Positions 23,091 through 36,020 of a DNA stretch of 64,000 bases are shown one piece after another. Each line of letters begins with the position of its first letter. Positions within the stretch are counted from its first letter, which is position 1. This stretch comes from Angiostrongylus vasorum (Eukaryota; Nematoda; Chromadorea; Rhabditida; Metastrongylidae). The position numbers and the translations under genes were made by a program. The DNA lies in NCBI GenBank assembly GCA_018806985.1, contig JADANN010000099.1, positions 4,249,501-4,313,500 on the forward strand, in the 5' to 3' direction. The notes under the pieces are model-generated. The model made no database searches. It worked only from the letters and a program-made list of their open reading frames with translations, and had not been told where the DNA came from.

Positions 23091-23624
23091 GATTGATATG
23101 AACCACTTGTACATTCGTATGTGGATAAATGTGTGCAAATCTGCTTACGTAGAATATATTACACACATCTATTTAGCAAAAAATACTGCAGTCAAGTGAA
23201 TGTAAATTATATGGAGGGCAGTTAATAAAAGCGCCCAAAAATAAACTTCTTATAAGAAAGATAGTCAATCCTTCCGTGGCTCTACACGCCAGAGCTCGCC
23301 AAGCTGCATCGGTGGTATCCACTGTCGATAAGTGTAAGAAATAACAAGTCTCATTTCTCCGGCCAGAAAAGAGTCCCGACATGACAACGATAGGCACGAA
23401 CAGAGTGGGACACTGCTGAAATCGCAGCCCCTTATTAGCTGCCTAAACCTGAAATGACTATAACGATTACCTGTTTTCACGACTTAAGCAGCCAAGCATC
23501 GAAATCCCCCATTGAAACGGTGATCACGCAAGCGTACGATTAACTCCCAGTCATCAAATAGGCACGCACGAGAGGGCTCTGAAGTTTAAACGCTGTTCGT
23601 GATACCGCCGGCAGATCTAAGGTA
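23091..23624. other. No recognised feature
   Basis: Short overlapping minus-strand frames without domain signals. Confidence 0.4.
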
Positions 23625-24300
23625 GGTTTGGGTACGAATATCGATTTCCTTAACCAACCAGCAACCTCGATCTGCATCTACAGTTAAAAAGATGAGGAGA
23701 ATGCAAGCATTAGCAATCGTTGTCGTTTTCGCTCCAACGTCGAGCTATGACAAAGACGAGTTCGTAGGGAATTTTACTCACATGAGAATGTTCTAAATGG
23801 ACGACCACACATTTCATGGACATCGTAGCGTTTCCGCACCTGCGCAGAACACAAAAACTTCTGATAAAGGTCTAAAGTCGTCCGTAGACTGGAGCAAAAC
23901 GATAGGGTTGGAGAAAATTTGAATTGACCATGAAAATAAATAAGGTGTGTAGCAATTAACAATTCTACATGCAAAATCCTCTAGAGTGATGTGAGTGATG
24001 TAAGAGTCTCCTAGTGAGGAATCCATAATGAAATTAACAATGTTTTATAGAATTTTGATGTTGTTCTAGAGCTTTACATGAGGAACAGATCATCGCCTCT
24101 CTCGAGAGATTGGTACCATGGAGGCGAAGAACGAGAAGAAAATGCATCAAACCGAAGTTTAACGCGACGTCGAATTGGGATTCGTGCCCCCTCCATGACT
24201 AGATTTTCAGAACACACCATTGTTGAGAACAACCGTGAAGAATATGGTCGGTTTATGCAACACATTTATGGTGAATCTGCCTTCGTGTCATCTGTTCTCT
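23625..24300 (+). pseudogene. RTE-I endonuclease fragment
   Basis: Base-level similarity to the RTE-I endonuclease of 32690-33000. It runs from CGAATATCGATTTCC through TTAAAAAGATGAGGAG to TTTTCGCTCCAACGTCGAGC, which encodes VVVFAPTSSYDKDE, the block before the second metal-site region. A weaker match near 24225-24290 reads IVENNREEYGRFMQHI. Stops and shifts are numerous. Confidence 0.6.
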
Positions 24301-24439
24301 CGTTAATTACCAACTAACTTAATGGCGTGCTTTCAAAACACCCATTTATTCCTATCGCGAGCAAAGGCCGCTCTAATCTGAGTTTCTAACGTATGACACT
24401 TTGTTGGCAGGACTTCTACGAAGAAATCTGACCATCAAG

Positions 24440-24835
24440 CAGGTGATCTTTCAGCTGTTTGCAAAGCAACCCGTCCGTTAATAGCTCTTCTCCAGCAGTT
24501 GTCTTTATGAAGCAACAAGTGTGAGGGTCATCTGATTTTCGACTTTTTTGCCGTATTCTGCAGCTGCCTCCGTTCCTTCAGTAAAGTTCTTCACACACTC
24601 TGCTTAAATCCTATACCATTAGTTCACATAGAAGATGATTCTGTCTGAAAAATTCCTTGACCTCCACATAGAATGCTTCAGCCAATTTTTTATCGTAGTT
24701 TGTGCTAGAGATCAAGGCTTGTCCAACTAGGTTTTCGTCTGTATCTGTCGCACTGTAAATATCCAACACGATTCGTCTTCTTTCTAAAGAATCGATGTTC
24801 GTAGCGAAACTCGTGCTGATGAGCAAAACTACATT
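24440..24835 (-). pseudogene. RTE-I endonuclease fragment, opposite orientation
   Basis: On the minus strand, ISTSFATNIDSLERRRIVLD and STNYDKKLAEAFYVEVKEFF match the RTE-I endonuclease (STNY/TSNY block and AFYMDLEKFYRED). It converges on the preceding plus-strand fragment, so two insertions or an inversion are needed. Confidence 0.6.
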
Positions 24836-24999
24836 GCTAACTCTTTGCTCTGTTTACGCGGTGTCTTCCTGTCTATACTAGTTGGAATCTGTCACTGTGA
24901 CGCCATGAGTCATATTATCATTTATTCATTCATGTCAGTCACCATTTATTCGGTCGTTCGTGCCTCTGCGTACTCATTCTCCACAGGGATGCCAGCGGT

Positions 25000-25215
25000 G
25001 CACCGTGATGTACATTGGTACGATCTCGAGCTCGACACTTCACCATCCGTGCGGGTTCGGAAAAATACTAATTACCTACCCTGGGAGGATAAAGACACAA
25101 ACTTTATTTATCGGTGTGCTCACTGTATAATCTAAATATGTATTCAATCAGCTTTACGCCTAACGGAGTCGAATAAATTGCTCACCTCTAAATGATAGAT
25201 CTACGCCAAATGCTC
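25000..25215 (+). repeat. SINE1, strongly degenerate copy
   Basis: Tail blocks are recognisable: TACCCTGGGAGGATAAAG, TATGTATTCAATCAGC and AACGGAGTCGAATAAATTGC. The head is essentially lost. Confidence 0.5.
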
Positions 25216-25714
25216 TCCCCTTTCGAATAGTCGTAAAGTTTTATAAGGCTCTCAATAATTGTCCATTATAGTTCAAGAATTATCTAGGGTTTAAGGAAAT
25301 GAGGTCCAAGTGGCTTCAAATGGCTTAGTGTGTTTGACGGTTAATATTCACAGGTACCTTACGGAGCTCATCCGTGGATCTAAGCATAATTACGGAAAGG
25401 TTGCTGGTGTTTCCCAAAGCACCTGTGTAATTTACTTCTTGGGTGCAACTCCTAAACACCTCCAGTTGCCTTTCAAGTCATTTCATTGGAAACTTTCGAC
25501 CAAAATCAACTTCACTATGCAATCCGCATGTAAGCAAACACAAATACGAATGCAATGAATATACCTGTTTACATACAGAAAACACGTTAATATGGAGCGG
25601 TAAAAGTAAGGAGACCATTTCCTGAATCCAGCCGTGTCTCAACGCAAGTGTAACAAAGGAGAACCGTGGTAAAAGAGTAGTAAACAGAACACTTTCAAAA
25701 ATAATATTGCCAAA
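25216..25714. other. No recognised feature
   Basis: Nothing I can support beyond short shadow frames. Confidence 0.4.
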
Positions 25715-26060
25715 AAACAAAGGGTTTGAAAAGCATCAGGAGAAGTTTGCACCCAGGAGCAAATGAGCTGATACGCCAACGTAGAGTCGCAACAGCAGCA
25801 GAACACCAACAACCACACTTCGAACTCGTTAAGCGCCGCAAGAAAGTGATGAGAGACGTTAAATATCAAGGAGCAGAAATATTTTGTAACGTTAAAGAGG
25901 TTAAGAAGGACATTTGTAACCTTCTCCTACACTTTAAGTTAAAAGACCATCATGATCACAACTCGGCGTCCCGGCGCAATAGTTATTAGTTTTAAAGGAG
26001 TAGAAAAGAGGAATAATCACAATTTCCACTGCAGCCTTGTTTATAGTTACGTGTATCCAG
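25715..26060 (+). pseudogene. RTE-I linker fragment
   Basis: Reads ELIRQRRVATAAEHQQPHFE, the region between endonuclease and reverse transcriptase seen at 33410-33470 of the better copy. It continues with similarity up to the position of ALRRPDGTV (here CACAACTCGGCGTCCCGGCG). An FB half copy then separates it from more RTE-I sequence at 26.3 kb. Confidence 0.65.
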
Positions 26061-26097
26061 TCAACATCAAGGCTAAAGGATGTAACTTCCAGGACTG

Positions 26098-26237
26098 ACC
26101 TTCCATTAACCTCAGTATTGATCGAACAATTCTTCATATTCTTGTTGAGCAAACACGAATGAAGTGGTATTTTTATTTCTCTATTTACGCACAAGCTGAC
26201 GTTTCCGAGGATTTCGCTTTCCTCAGATAGGCTATCC
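26098..26237 (+). repeat. FB element, half copy inside RTE-I sequence
   Basis: Begins CCATTAACCTCAGTATTGATC, here with its first bases decayed, then TTGTTGAGCAAACACGAATG, and ends CTTTCCTCAGATAGGC. This follows the order of one FB arm. RTE-I sequence lies on both sides. Confidence 0.55.
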
Positions 26238-26284
26238 CAAAGGATGTGATAATTCTTTCTTCTGATGAGTAACAAGCTACCTCA

Positions 26285-26500
26285 CCGACGAAAAGCGGGT
26301 ACATTGCCCGGTCCCCAACGGCATCGGGACCGAATGGCATAACAACATACCGCTAACCCTCATTAATAAACTTGCTCAGATTTTCACGCGTTTCCTTTTA
26401 GAACATGGGATTCCCAACCATTAAGAAATAGGCAAGACTGCATGGCTGCATAGGAAGCGACGTATTGACGACGTTGACGGTTGTGTGCCAAGCAAATTTA
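26285..26500 (+). pseudogene. RTE-I reverse-transcriptase start, fragment
   Basis: Reads PLTLINKLAQIFTRFLLEHG with IPNH after it. This matches the PVLVNTLALLFTRYLSEWKVP block preceding the RT domain in the 32.5-kb copy, and the upstream ACATTGCCCGGTCCCCAACG matches the block that encodes APGPD in RTE elements. Together with 25715-26060 it makes one decayed copy split by an FB insertion. Confidence 0.6.
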
Positions 26501-26617
26501 AGTGACGTATACGAGAAAAAATTGAAGAATGAATCAAACAACACACGGCCTCAAGAACAACCATCTATGAGATTGTGTTTTTTATTTCACACTATCTGAC
26601 ACGAAATATTGTGCAAG

Positions 26618-26930
26618 TTCCAACACTTTCTAAGTCCCTGTCGCTTCCTCGCATCCGTCATTCACGAAGATCTTCGAATATAACATGTTAATCCCACTGA
26701 GTGAGGATTTCTAGCTTTTTTATGATGAATGTTTTTCACGGCTGGTTCAGTCGATTTCCTCTGGAACATTGGAACACCTGTGTTAAGGCAACCAAAAATT
26801 TTGTAGACCGGAGGGGATTTCCCAGAAAAAATCTAACACCAATTCCCCGACCCTGGAGAGATAGGGGGAGACTTCGTTGGCCAGGTTTGAAGGCGAACTA
26901 TGGCGTTCCACCCACTGAATACACCCCCCT
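26618..26930 (-). repeat. SINE2, degenerate copy
   Basis: On the plus strand the tail reads CCTCGCATCCGTCATTCACG and GAAGATCTTCGAATATAAC. The core reads CACCAATTCCCCGACCCTGG and the region before the head GGTTTGAAGGCGAAC. The order matches intact copies on the minus strand. Confidence 0.6.
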
Positions 26931-28270
26931 CCCTACCCATAGAATAGGACGACATATTTGCAACGCATGCAAACCAAATGGATGCTACTTATTTATCACA
27001 CAGTTACGGTAGCAGACATCAACCTGGACGTACGACCACTGATAATCACAAGCGATAAGCAGAGGAAACCGAACTGAGTGAAAGAATCTCGTTGGTTGGC
27101 ACAACTGGTGAAGGCGGACTATACAAGAATCCAAACAATATTGCATAGGGCTCCAAGTTTTGCACTAATGAAGAATAAGGAAAAGGCAACATGAATGGAG
27201 GAATCACAATAGCAGATGGAAGGTACTGAAATGACGGAAAATGCTAAACAAAAAAAATGTTTAATAAGAGGAGCCGCAGAGTTGGAAGAATCGGTTCCGA
27301 CATTTCGTTTCAAATTCGTCTAAATGAGAATGTGATGATGGTTTTCTACTTCAATGAAGAAATTTGCAGAAGTTTACCCAATTCTTATTGATCGTCCGTA
27401 TCGGCTGTTTCACTTCATTTATTTTTCAATTTAGCATTAATTATTGGAAAAGAAATGACGAACACCCAGAAGATGAGCTTCTGTGCTCGATTTTTGAAAA
27501 TATTGGATTCGCGTTGTTTGCATCCGCTTTTCCTGCGCAAGCTAGCAGCAAGTTACGGTAGTCCGTAGTAGGTAATGAACAGCAAACACCGTAAACACTG
27601 ACGATAACGAGGAAGATTTCTCAACATCTTGGAAATGCAGTGGTCACACACCCCTTTAGGGGCTAACTAGATAGACAGTGGAAATGAGCACAACTCAATA
27701 TAGCAGGCCGGCAGTTGTGACGAGTACATGCTGAGCTGCAGCAGACAATCGTCATAGAAATTATTGACGCGCAGGAATTCTGAGTTCTACACGAGTTGTA
27801 GTGAGAAAGTCTTTCTTAGCACTGCATTAGACAAACGTAATCTTGCTACACAAAAAATGTTGTTACCCACGAATCTCCCCCCCATATATGAGATTTGTGT
27901 TGGTTGCTAAAGAACATACACAGCCTATAAGGTTTAGAATAGGAGTTTAAGAGTGACTATCAAATTTGGAAGTCGGTTGTTTTGTTGACGAGTTGTTTTG
28001 CGCGTCGTTTTCGTCACAAGACTACAGTCAAGCGATTGAAAAATGCATAAGAGTTCGGAGATCTCTGTAATAAATTAAGTAAACATCTACTTGAGAAAAG
28101 GAGATTAAGAGTCACTTATGATGAGAATACAGATTTTCGTGGCAGACCTGTATAGGTTACTAATACGCGATGATGTCCTCCGGTGAAGGGTTGGATAGAA
28201 GCGTAGCGACATACATACAACACATACACAGAAAGACGAACAGACGAACACATAGGCACACAAACAGACA
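26931..28270. other. No recognised feature
   Basis: AT-rich stretch with only short frames and no repeat I could place. Confidence 0.4.
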
Positions 28271-28326
28271 CGTATATATGCATATATATATATATATATA
28301 TATATACATATGAACACATATATATC

Positions 28327-28360
<34 letters not shown>
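28271..28360. repeat. TA-rich microsatellite in two blocks
   Basis: Two TA runs separated by CATATGAACACATATATATC. Predicted tyrosine-isoleucine repeat peptides here are artefacts of this run. Confidence 0.95.
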
Positions 28361-28569
28361 TTCACAGATTCCATTTCATTATTTATCCCTATTTTTCCTT
28401 ATAAAACTAGACATCTCATATTGTGCGGACCCCCAGCATTAGCTTCATTCGGTTCGTTGTCTCGCATCTCTCAGTAACTATGGTATTCTAACTGTGAGTT
28501 CTTTCCTGTCGCTTGTTGAGGATCCTGTCTTCTTTACGAATGTTTTGAATGCCAGTCGACCTGATGCTG

Positions 28570-28755
28570 TATGGAATCTAATGATAGCTGTGCTAGGACA
28601 CTCTCACATCCTCACCACAGGCGCTTCCTGCAGCGCTTTGCTGACCCAAGAGTGATGGGAGGCTTGTTGAGCCCGTGGTGCCATAGTTATACAACTAACG
28701 ATCACGTATGTATTGTAGGGACAACTCTAACCATTGCGCTACATGCGCTCCTTAT
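28570..28755 (-). repeat. SINE1, degenerate copy
   Basis: The minus-strand head is visible as ACCATTGCGCTACATGCGCTCC (plus-strand reading, slightly longer than the conserved part). A core remnant with GACCCAAGAGTGATGGGAGG precedes it. Confidence 0.5.
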
Positions 28756-31634
28756 AAAGAGATGCGCCGTTGTATTCAAAATATTGTTAATCATAGGCCA
28801 AAAAGAAAATGGAAACAACGTTAGTTAGCCAAGTTCGTCCTTATCCCTTTCTTCATTCATGGATGGTGCATTCGGAGGTTCGTTGTTCGTAGAAAGTCGT
28901 CCAAGCTGGGCCTTCGATTCGCTACGGTATGCTGGTAAAGTGGCCGCGAAACTGTAGCAGTGTAGTATTTGAGACGATACGACGCAGACGGACAGGGAAA
29001 ATTGGGGGCAATTTCCAACTTATATAAAAAATTTATCCAATCGAAATGGCAGTAGGTAACGGAAAGCTATAAAAGCATTATATTTTATCCTTCATCATTC
29101 TTGAGATCTTAAGAATGGAGTAATCCTATCCGGTTATTTGAATGGCTAATTATCAGGTTCAGTGGTGAGGACTAAGAGTTGAACGCCGACCAGAAGGAAC
29201 CACAACTTATTGAAGCAGTGAATGTACCTCCACTCGTGAATTCGGCTGCAAGCTTTTTTTTTCTCGTGTAATGCATTTCACATCGAGCTCAGACTTAGAT
29301 TTGCGTAATGATTATATTTCTACAAATGGGACCTAGTGAAACTCACTAAGACTAGCAAACTATAGAAACTGTAACAAACTACCTACAAATACACACCGGA
29401 TTTACGATAAAATCCGACAAACTAGATGTATTTTTCGTTCTAGAGACAAAAAATTTTATAAGCTTCATTTCCATGTCAACAAACACGATATTACTGGAGA
29501 TCAAAGTAAGGAAAGGCTTGGAAAATGTGCTTTAGAAACCGATCTCTGCAAAAAACAAAGATGAAGATGACAGTGTTTACGGGCAAAACCTTGTATTGCA
29601 TGAGACGAAGATGGAGTATGATATATTTGATTGCATCGAGTACCACCGGATTGGTCGAGTCAGAAAGAGATTGCTTGCATGGAAAACTTAAGGCAACAAT
29701 GGAAATCTAAAACTATAAATGGATTGGAGATTAACTTGCCCGTGAAAATTAATGGCTTCAAAGTCTCAGCAAATTGTACAAGTAATCTTTACTCGGAAAG
29801 TAATGAAATCTGAAAGCGAGAAATATAGAAGATTGTGTTATATAAAAGCTCGGTGAGTAGAGTTTAATACATGAAGAAAGGGTTCAGTTAACCTATTAAA
29901 ATCTCTGGATAGGATACCGATCCAACGGACAGCTGCACATCAAGACTGGCCTCATTTTGTAGCTTCAACGAGCTCGGGATATCGCCTCCTTCGCACGAAA
30001 ATGTTCAAAGTGATGACAGCGAAATGTGAATGGCAGAGCCTGAAAGATACGGCAAGCTAGGAAGCTACAAAACTTATCAGTTCCCTCATAAACTTTGCAT
30101 GAAAGGTATTAGCAAATTAGACAATTTATTTACTTATGTGGTAGAAATAAAAAGCGAAGCTTCATATATCAACAGACCCTTTGCCAGATTTCGAAGTGAA
30201 TGGAAAATGTTGACAAGCAAATGGACGTACATTTAAGAAGGGATACATGCGGTTAATAAGAGACTTCATAAAAGAACGAATAAATGCGAACAGAAGTTGC
30301 AGGGAAGAGAAATGCCGTCGAAAACGACTTGACAATTTTAGCCAATAAATCCCTCCGACGTTTGCCCTTTGGTCTGCAAATTTGCTGGTTCACAAAGGTG
30401 AAAAAAAAACAAATGGTGAATGGCAAAATAAGACCTCTCGCACGATTTCCACTTCCTTCACCGACATTTACGGTCAATTCTTCAGAACCTTCTTGAAGTT
30501 TTCTTTTCCACTTTATGAGCACGGAGTGTCATTTGACGGATAAAAAAGAGCTTATAGTTAGGGTAGGATCAAGTGCTAATATCTAAAAGTGAGCTTCCAC
30601 TAGTACTGCTCATTTTATCTTACCCCATCGAGTTTTGTTATTTAACATCTTCTCTCCATATTTACTCTTCTGCTGTCTACTGCATAAGTATGCCATATCC
30701 AGTGAAACGGAGGTCGGGTTGAACGAAACGAGAGCACGTTGTTGGAGCATGACAATACCAACAAGAGCAACTTCGGAAGCCGTTGGAATTCCGCTCCCAT
30801 GACGTTGAAAAAATATAATACAATATCGCAAAGCGCCATTTTTCCCAACAATCGTAGCTGATCAGTAAGGGCATTTCAAACCAGGTGAGAACCAGGTGGG
30901 GCAGAAACAATTAACTAGACTTTATGTAACCTATGTTTTCCATTACAGTTCCCAAAAAAGATTGTGAGCTGTATTTCACAAAGCTTTTTCATCATGGGCA
31001 TAAACAGAGGCACTTGGTGACATGATCCAACTATGTAACGTCTCAAACGCATTCTTTGTATGTAAGCTTCAATGTGTGGAATGGTAGACCGACGATCGGG
31101 TATTATATTGTCCACGTTTTGCTGACGTCATACTGCTAATCCTATTGAAATCAATGAAAGCAATAGACAATTTACTTAAGAAGAATGTTGGCACACATCT
31201 CTCATGAAAAAAACTGAATGTCACTTTTAATCTTACGCACCACTGCTTATAAAAAATTGGACTCGTGTCCAGTGCACCTTCATTCACACACGGTTGGACG
31301 ACCAATCATCACGGCTATACACATCCTGAATGCGTTGGCGAGTAAGCATGAATGACGTCTTGAAGCCATACTCAAATTGACGTTAACAGTAGAATGGAAA
31401 GCTTAAACAAATGTCGAGGAAACAATAAATAAGGCAACGTTTCTACTTTTTTCATCCCACAGCTACTCTTATGTGTAAATATATCTGAGAAAATCAGCTG
31501 TTCCCTTATCGAGTTAATTATTTCTAGCAAACTATCAAAAGGAAATTTAATATCAAACAGTAGTAATGGAGAAAAATGAGCCCCAGCTGAAGCTTCGCTA
31601 ATAGCGTCCCAAATTATTGAGCTGATGATCACGA
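28756..31634. other. No recognised feature
   Basis: Almost 3 kb of AT-rich sequence with several frames of 60 to 100 codons on both strands. None has a recognisable domain, a convincing start, or splice borders. Confidence 0.4.
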
Positions 31635-31700
31635 TGTTGATATAAAAAAATTGTTTATTCGGCAAATGTTTCGACGTCTTCATCTTTAGAGCCGGACAGA
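31635..31700 (+). repeat. FB element, arm fragment
   Basis: TTGTTTATTCGGCAAATGTT, then TCGACGTCTTCATC, then TAGAGCCGGAC. This is the conserved hairpin portion of an FB arm, shared with 47.2-47.3 and 55.5-55.8 kb. Confidence 0.6.
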
Positions 31701-32459
31701 TCCGAGTCGGTGCTCCCTAGGTGGTTGTCTACGCGATGTGGGTGTTCGTTGTCGCATCTAGTCAAGTCCAGCGAATTGAAGGCTATCTAGAATGAAGCAT
31801 CCGTATTCGGTTGTGCGCTTTTCTACAGCACGGACGTGGATCTATTGCCGCATTTCAATATCACCTGCTTTTTTGGCGGGTAATGCATCCTGTCCACGGA
31901 TCTCCCTTATATGAGGGATCTCGAGCCGGTTAGTAGCGAGGTTACGTGGCGCGTCCCCAGGTGGCGGATAGGGGGTTAATCGCGGACCAAAAGCGACTTT
32001 TGCTTCCCTGAGACGCAGGTGGATCCAGGGGGATGGACTCCCTGTTTCTGCTGCGCCGATTTGGCACATACTTTCTGCATTTACGGGGCGTATTCATGTA
32101 CGCGTGTGTGCGTGGGTTCTAGTTCATGCAGATTGTATTCTACGAGTCAATTCGGCCAAAAGCCTGCAATCAAGTGACAGAGAAGTATATGGGAGGCGGT
32201 TAGGAGCCGCCTCTAACAAATAAGCTCCATGTCCACTCTGGGAGAGCCTGGCAAGCTACCCGTGAGTATACCCAGCCCCTAAGTTCAGAGCCCAGCAAGC
32301 TATACGTGGGTATCAAAGATGCTAAACACAGTAAAAAAAACGGGCCTCATTCCCCTGACCCCGAAAGAGCCCCCAATTTCGAAGCGTTGGGTAGGACGAG
32401 TACGGAGAGGCTGCTAAAAATCTCAGGGCCAATGGAAGCTGCCTGGATTTCGAAGAACT
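31701..32459. other. GC-rich sequence upstream of RTE-I, probable 5' leader
   Basis: More GC-rich than nearly everything around it and directly upstream of the RTE-I coding region. It contains a hairpin at about 32190-32213 (GGAGGCGG, loop, CCGCCTC). Near-repeats GCAAGCTACCCGTGAGTATAC and GCAAGCTATACGTGGGTATC lie near 32250 and 32297. I infer that at least 32170-32459 is the retrotransposon leader; the left boundary is not determined. Confidence 0.45.
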
Positions 32460-35303
32460 ATGGTGACGATCTGTACCTACAATGCACGTACACTTGCATC
32501 CGAGTCCTCGATAGAGGACTTGCTCATGCAAGCAAGAAGGATACGGTACGACGTCATCGGCCTGGCCGAGACGAGACGTCGCCACCCATTCAACGCCGTC
32601 TATGACACCGGAGAAGAACCGTTCCCCGGAACATGCGACAGTAGAGGAGTTGGCGGCGTCGGCGTTCTCGTCTACACGAGTTTGTCCATGAACATCGATT
32701 CATTCGAACAACTTACAACCCGAATCGGACGTTTACCATTAAAAAGATGTGGATCAATTCTGGCTTTGACAATCTTCGTCGTTTACGCGCCGACATCAAA
32801 CTATGAAGAAGAAGAAGTCGAAGCATTCTATATGGACTTGGAGAAGTTCTACAGAGAAGACCACACATTCTCAAGGTCATCATTGGAGATTTCAAGGCCA
32901 AGATTGGACCAAGAAGAACGTCTGAAGAACGTCACATTGGGACCCACGGATTAGAATGGAACGAACAAGGTGAGCGGCTATATGAATTTGTCATGGCGAC
33001 CAAGACCATCCATGGTAACTCGCAATTCCAGAAGCCACACCCTCATCGCTGGACGTGGGAGTCTCCCAATGGAGAGTACCATAACGAAATAGACCACATC
33101 ATAGTAAATAGGTTTTGCCCAACCGATGTCGCTGTTGTCCCAAAATTCTACACGGGATCAGCACACCGTCTCCTTCGTGCAAGTTTCTGTTTCTCGCGGA
33201 AAGGAGAAAAAAGCCGCTAAACTCAAAAACCGAAGTCCCAGAACCACTGCAAACTGGGACTTATTCGATTCATTAGTCGGCTGTTGGGAAGATGCCGTTG
33301 TCGATAACATTGACGAAGAATACGATCGGCTCATTCAACATCTTCACATTAGCGCTATGAAAGATGAGAGTTCGAAAGTTACCAAGAGACGTTTGTCTCT
33401 AGAAACGAGCTAATACGCCAGCGTGGAATCGCACGAGCTGCAGGCAAGCGCGAACTAACGTCCGAACTTACAAAACAGTGCAGACAGGCGATAAAAGAAG
33501 ATCTTAAAGAGAGAAGAGCAGCAGTAATGGTCGAAGCTGCAGAGGATGGAAAAAGCATTCGTAAAGCCCACCGAAGCTTCGCCAATTATGAGACCAAAAT
33601 GATTGCACTCCGGCGCCCAGACGGAACAGTTACAGCGTCCAGAAAGGCAATGGAGAAAATTATTCACAAATACTACTCGGATCTCTTCGATAGCCACGTC
33701 CACCTTCCGTCATATGAAATAAAGGAGGATGGATATGTTGTGCGACCGGTTCTCCCTTCCGAAATCCGACATGCCATTTCGTCGGTGAAAAAGTCGAGCA
33801 GCACCAGGTCCGTATAGGATAAGATCAGAAGACCTGAAGAACCTTCCGCCAGTCCTCGTAAACACACTGGCTCTGCTTTTCACACGTTACCTGTCTGAAT
33901 GGAAGGTCCCTAGTCAGTGGAAGACCAGCATGAGCGTGTTATTGTTCAAGAAAGGTGGCCTACACGATATTGGCAACTACCGCCCAACCTGCTTGCTGTC
34001 TGTCGTCTACAAACTTTTCATTCGAGTCATCCTAAACAGGACTGACAGGACACTGGACGAAGGACAGCCATGTCAGCAAGCAGGGTTTCGAAAAGGATTT
34101 AGTACGATGGACCACATCCACACGGTAACAAGGCTCAATAAAGTATCGCAAGAGTACAACAGACCGCTCTGTCTCACCTTCATCGATTTACAAAATGCCT
34201 TTGATTCAGTCGAGATAGATGCAGTCTTGGAAGCCCTTGATAGTCAAGGAGTCCCTACTCAGTACATAAAGATTCTTCGTGAGCTGTACAAAAATTTCAC
34301 AACCAAGGTATCGCCATTCTACGACGATATTATCATTGACGTCAAAACAGGAGTTAGGCACGGCGATACCATCGCGCCAAAATTATTAACCGCCACCCTC
34401 GAGAACGTCATGCGAACATTGGAATGGGTATAATATGGGAGTGAAAATCGATGGTCTGCAGTTACACCATCTTCGCTTTGCTGATGACATCGTCCTTATA
34501 ACACCAAACATTAGCCAAGCGGAACGAATGCTTACCGACTTTGATAAAGCATGTGAAAAAGATTGGTCTTCAACTAAATCCCACAAAAACAATGTTCATG
34601 AAGAACGGATTGGTTTCATATGCGCCATTCGCGCTCAACGGAAAGAATAATTTCGAATGCTCCAGTTATATCTATCTAGGTCGGGAAATGAATATGATGA
34701 ACGACCTAGCTCCAGAAAGCTGAGCAGAAGGAAACGAGCGGCTTGGGGTGCCTTCAAGAACATCGAGGATGTAGTGAAGAGAACAAAGGAACAGCCGACT
34801 CCATGCCCACCTTTTCGACCCAACGGTACTTCCTGCCCTAACGTATGCGTCAGAAACCTGGTCGCTGCGTAAGCAGGATGAAAGACCACTCAACGTTATC
34901 GAACGCGCAGTCGAAAGGGCGATGCTAGGAGTATCCCGTTCCACACAAGTAAGGGAAGGGATCCAAAGCTCCGATCTGCGTCGACGATCAAAAATCAAAG
35001 ATGCCGTTCTGTACGCCAAACAATCGAAGATAAGGTGGGCCGGACACGTAATGCGTGTGAATGACAACCGATGGACAAGAGCCGTTAGTGACTGGATTCC
35101 TCGGGATGTCAAACGTACTGGAGGAAGACCACCGACCCGATGGTCAGAGTTCTTCACAAAGAGCCTTGAAGAAAGATGTGATGCTCGACGAGTCCCTAGA
35201 GCGAGCAGAACCCATTGGGCTACTCTTGCACGCGACAGGGGAAAAATGGAAGACTTACTGGCGCCGGCTCGAGTCTTTCGACGATCAACGGGACTACATG
35301 TGA
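32460..35303 (+). pseudogene. RTE-I retrotransposon, near full-length but frame-broken copy 2
   Basis: Best copy of RTE-I, encoding endonuclease then reverse transcriptase. The ATG begins [15 protein letters not shown]; the N of YNART, the E of GLAETRR and the block VVYAPTSNY are endonuclease signatures. GDFKAKIG follows in another frame near 32890, then EIDHIIVN and SAHRLLR, where family members usually have SDH. The linker is followed by RT blocks GNYRPTCLLSVVYKLF, LTFIDLQNAFDSVE, a region corresponding to RQGD (here RHGD) and FADDIVL near 34480. The C-terminal part carries WAGHVMR and GGRPPTRW. The frame breaks near 32880, 33215, 33410, 33815, 34431, 34555, 34715 and 34800, so it is inactive although most residues are kept. 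The last codons read DDQRDYM before the stop. Confidence 0.92.
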
Positions 35304-35924
35304 TACAAGTGATAATGCATCCTGTACCAGTCGGTATTTCATTAGTTGGTACACATGACAACATCTTAAGATTTTGCAGATGTTTCGAACGAGCACACCA
35401 CGTTTGTTAAACTCAACCAATCAAGCTAAAATTTAGGATGGAACGAATTGGGTTTCGCGTGAACGCAACCAACAAGCACCGAGGTTACAGTCAGATTTCT
35501 TCATGAACACTAAGAAAGGAGGCATGAAGCCCATAAGTAGTTTGAGCTCGTTGGACCACTGCGGTGCACTGGAGGGACAGTTGCTGATGTTACAACGGAG
35601 CGATGCGATTGTAGACGCATGTGTTTCTGTATAAATGAAATCCATTACCCGCATAATGAAATAACAACATGGGAAGTTCATGGGAGCTAGCATGTGTTTG
35701 TAGTTGTAAACGCCTAAAAATAGTGAGCCTGAAGATTAACCCTCATCTAGGAATAAAATATAAACATTGATCTATTGCAAGAAACACCATTATTCCAGCA
35801 ATGCATAATAAGTTTTAAATATTTGCCCTATGATGAAATAAAGTTGTTCTTTGTTCTGCGTTCAGTAAAAATTTTCCACTCGATAAAGAATAAAGTGGGA
35901 CATATATCTACCGATGGTGCGCAC
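35304..35924. other. No recognised feature
   Basis: After the RTE-I stop comes ACAAGTGATAATG, probably the element's short tail, then unidentified AT-rich sequence. Confidence 0.4.
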
Positions 35925-36020
35925 AGCGCAGTGGTTAGAGGTGCTCTACACCACGCACACAGTCGCTGGTTCCAACTGCCTAGGCAAACCTAGTGCTCTA
36001 CTTTGGGAGAGGAAAATTAA
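35925..36020 (+). repeat. SINE1-like tRNA head, fragment
   Basis: Starts GTGCGCACAGCGCAGTGG followed by TTAGAGGTGC, with a B-box-like GGTTCCAACTGCC and a short core remnant. The rest of the SINE is not recognisable. Confidence 0.5.

Noticed and set aside
34672..35364. A 230-codon minus-strand frame, the longest in the window
   Set aside because: It is antisense to the conserved RTE-I C-terminal coding region; its openness is a by-product of that codon use.
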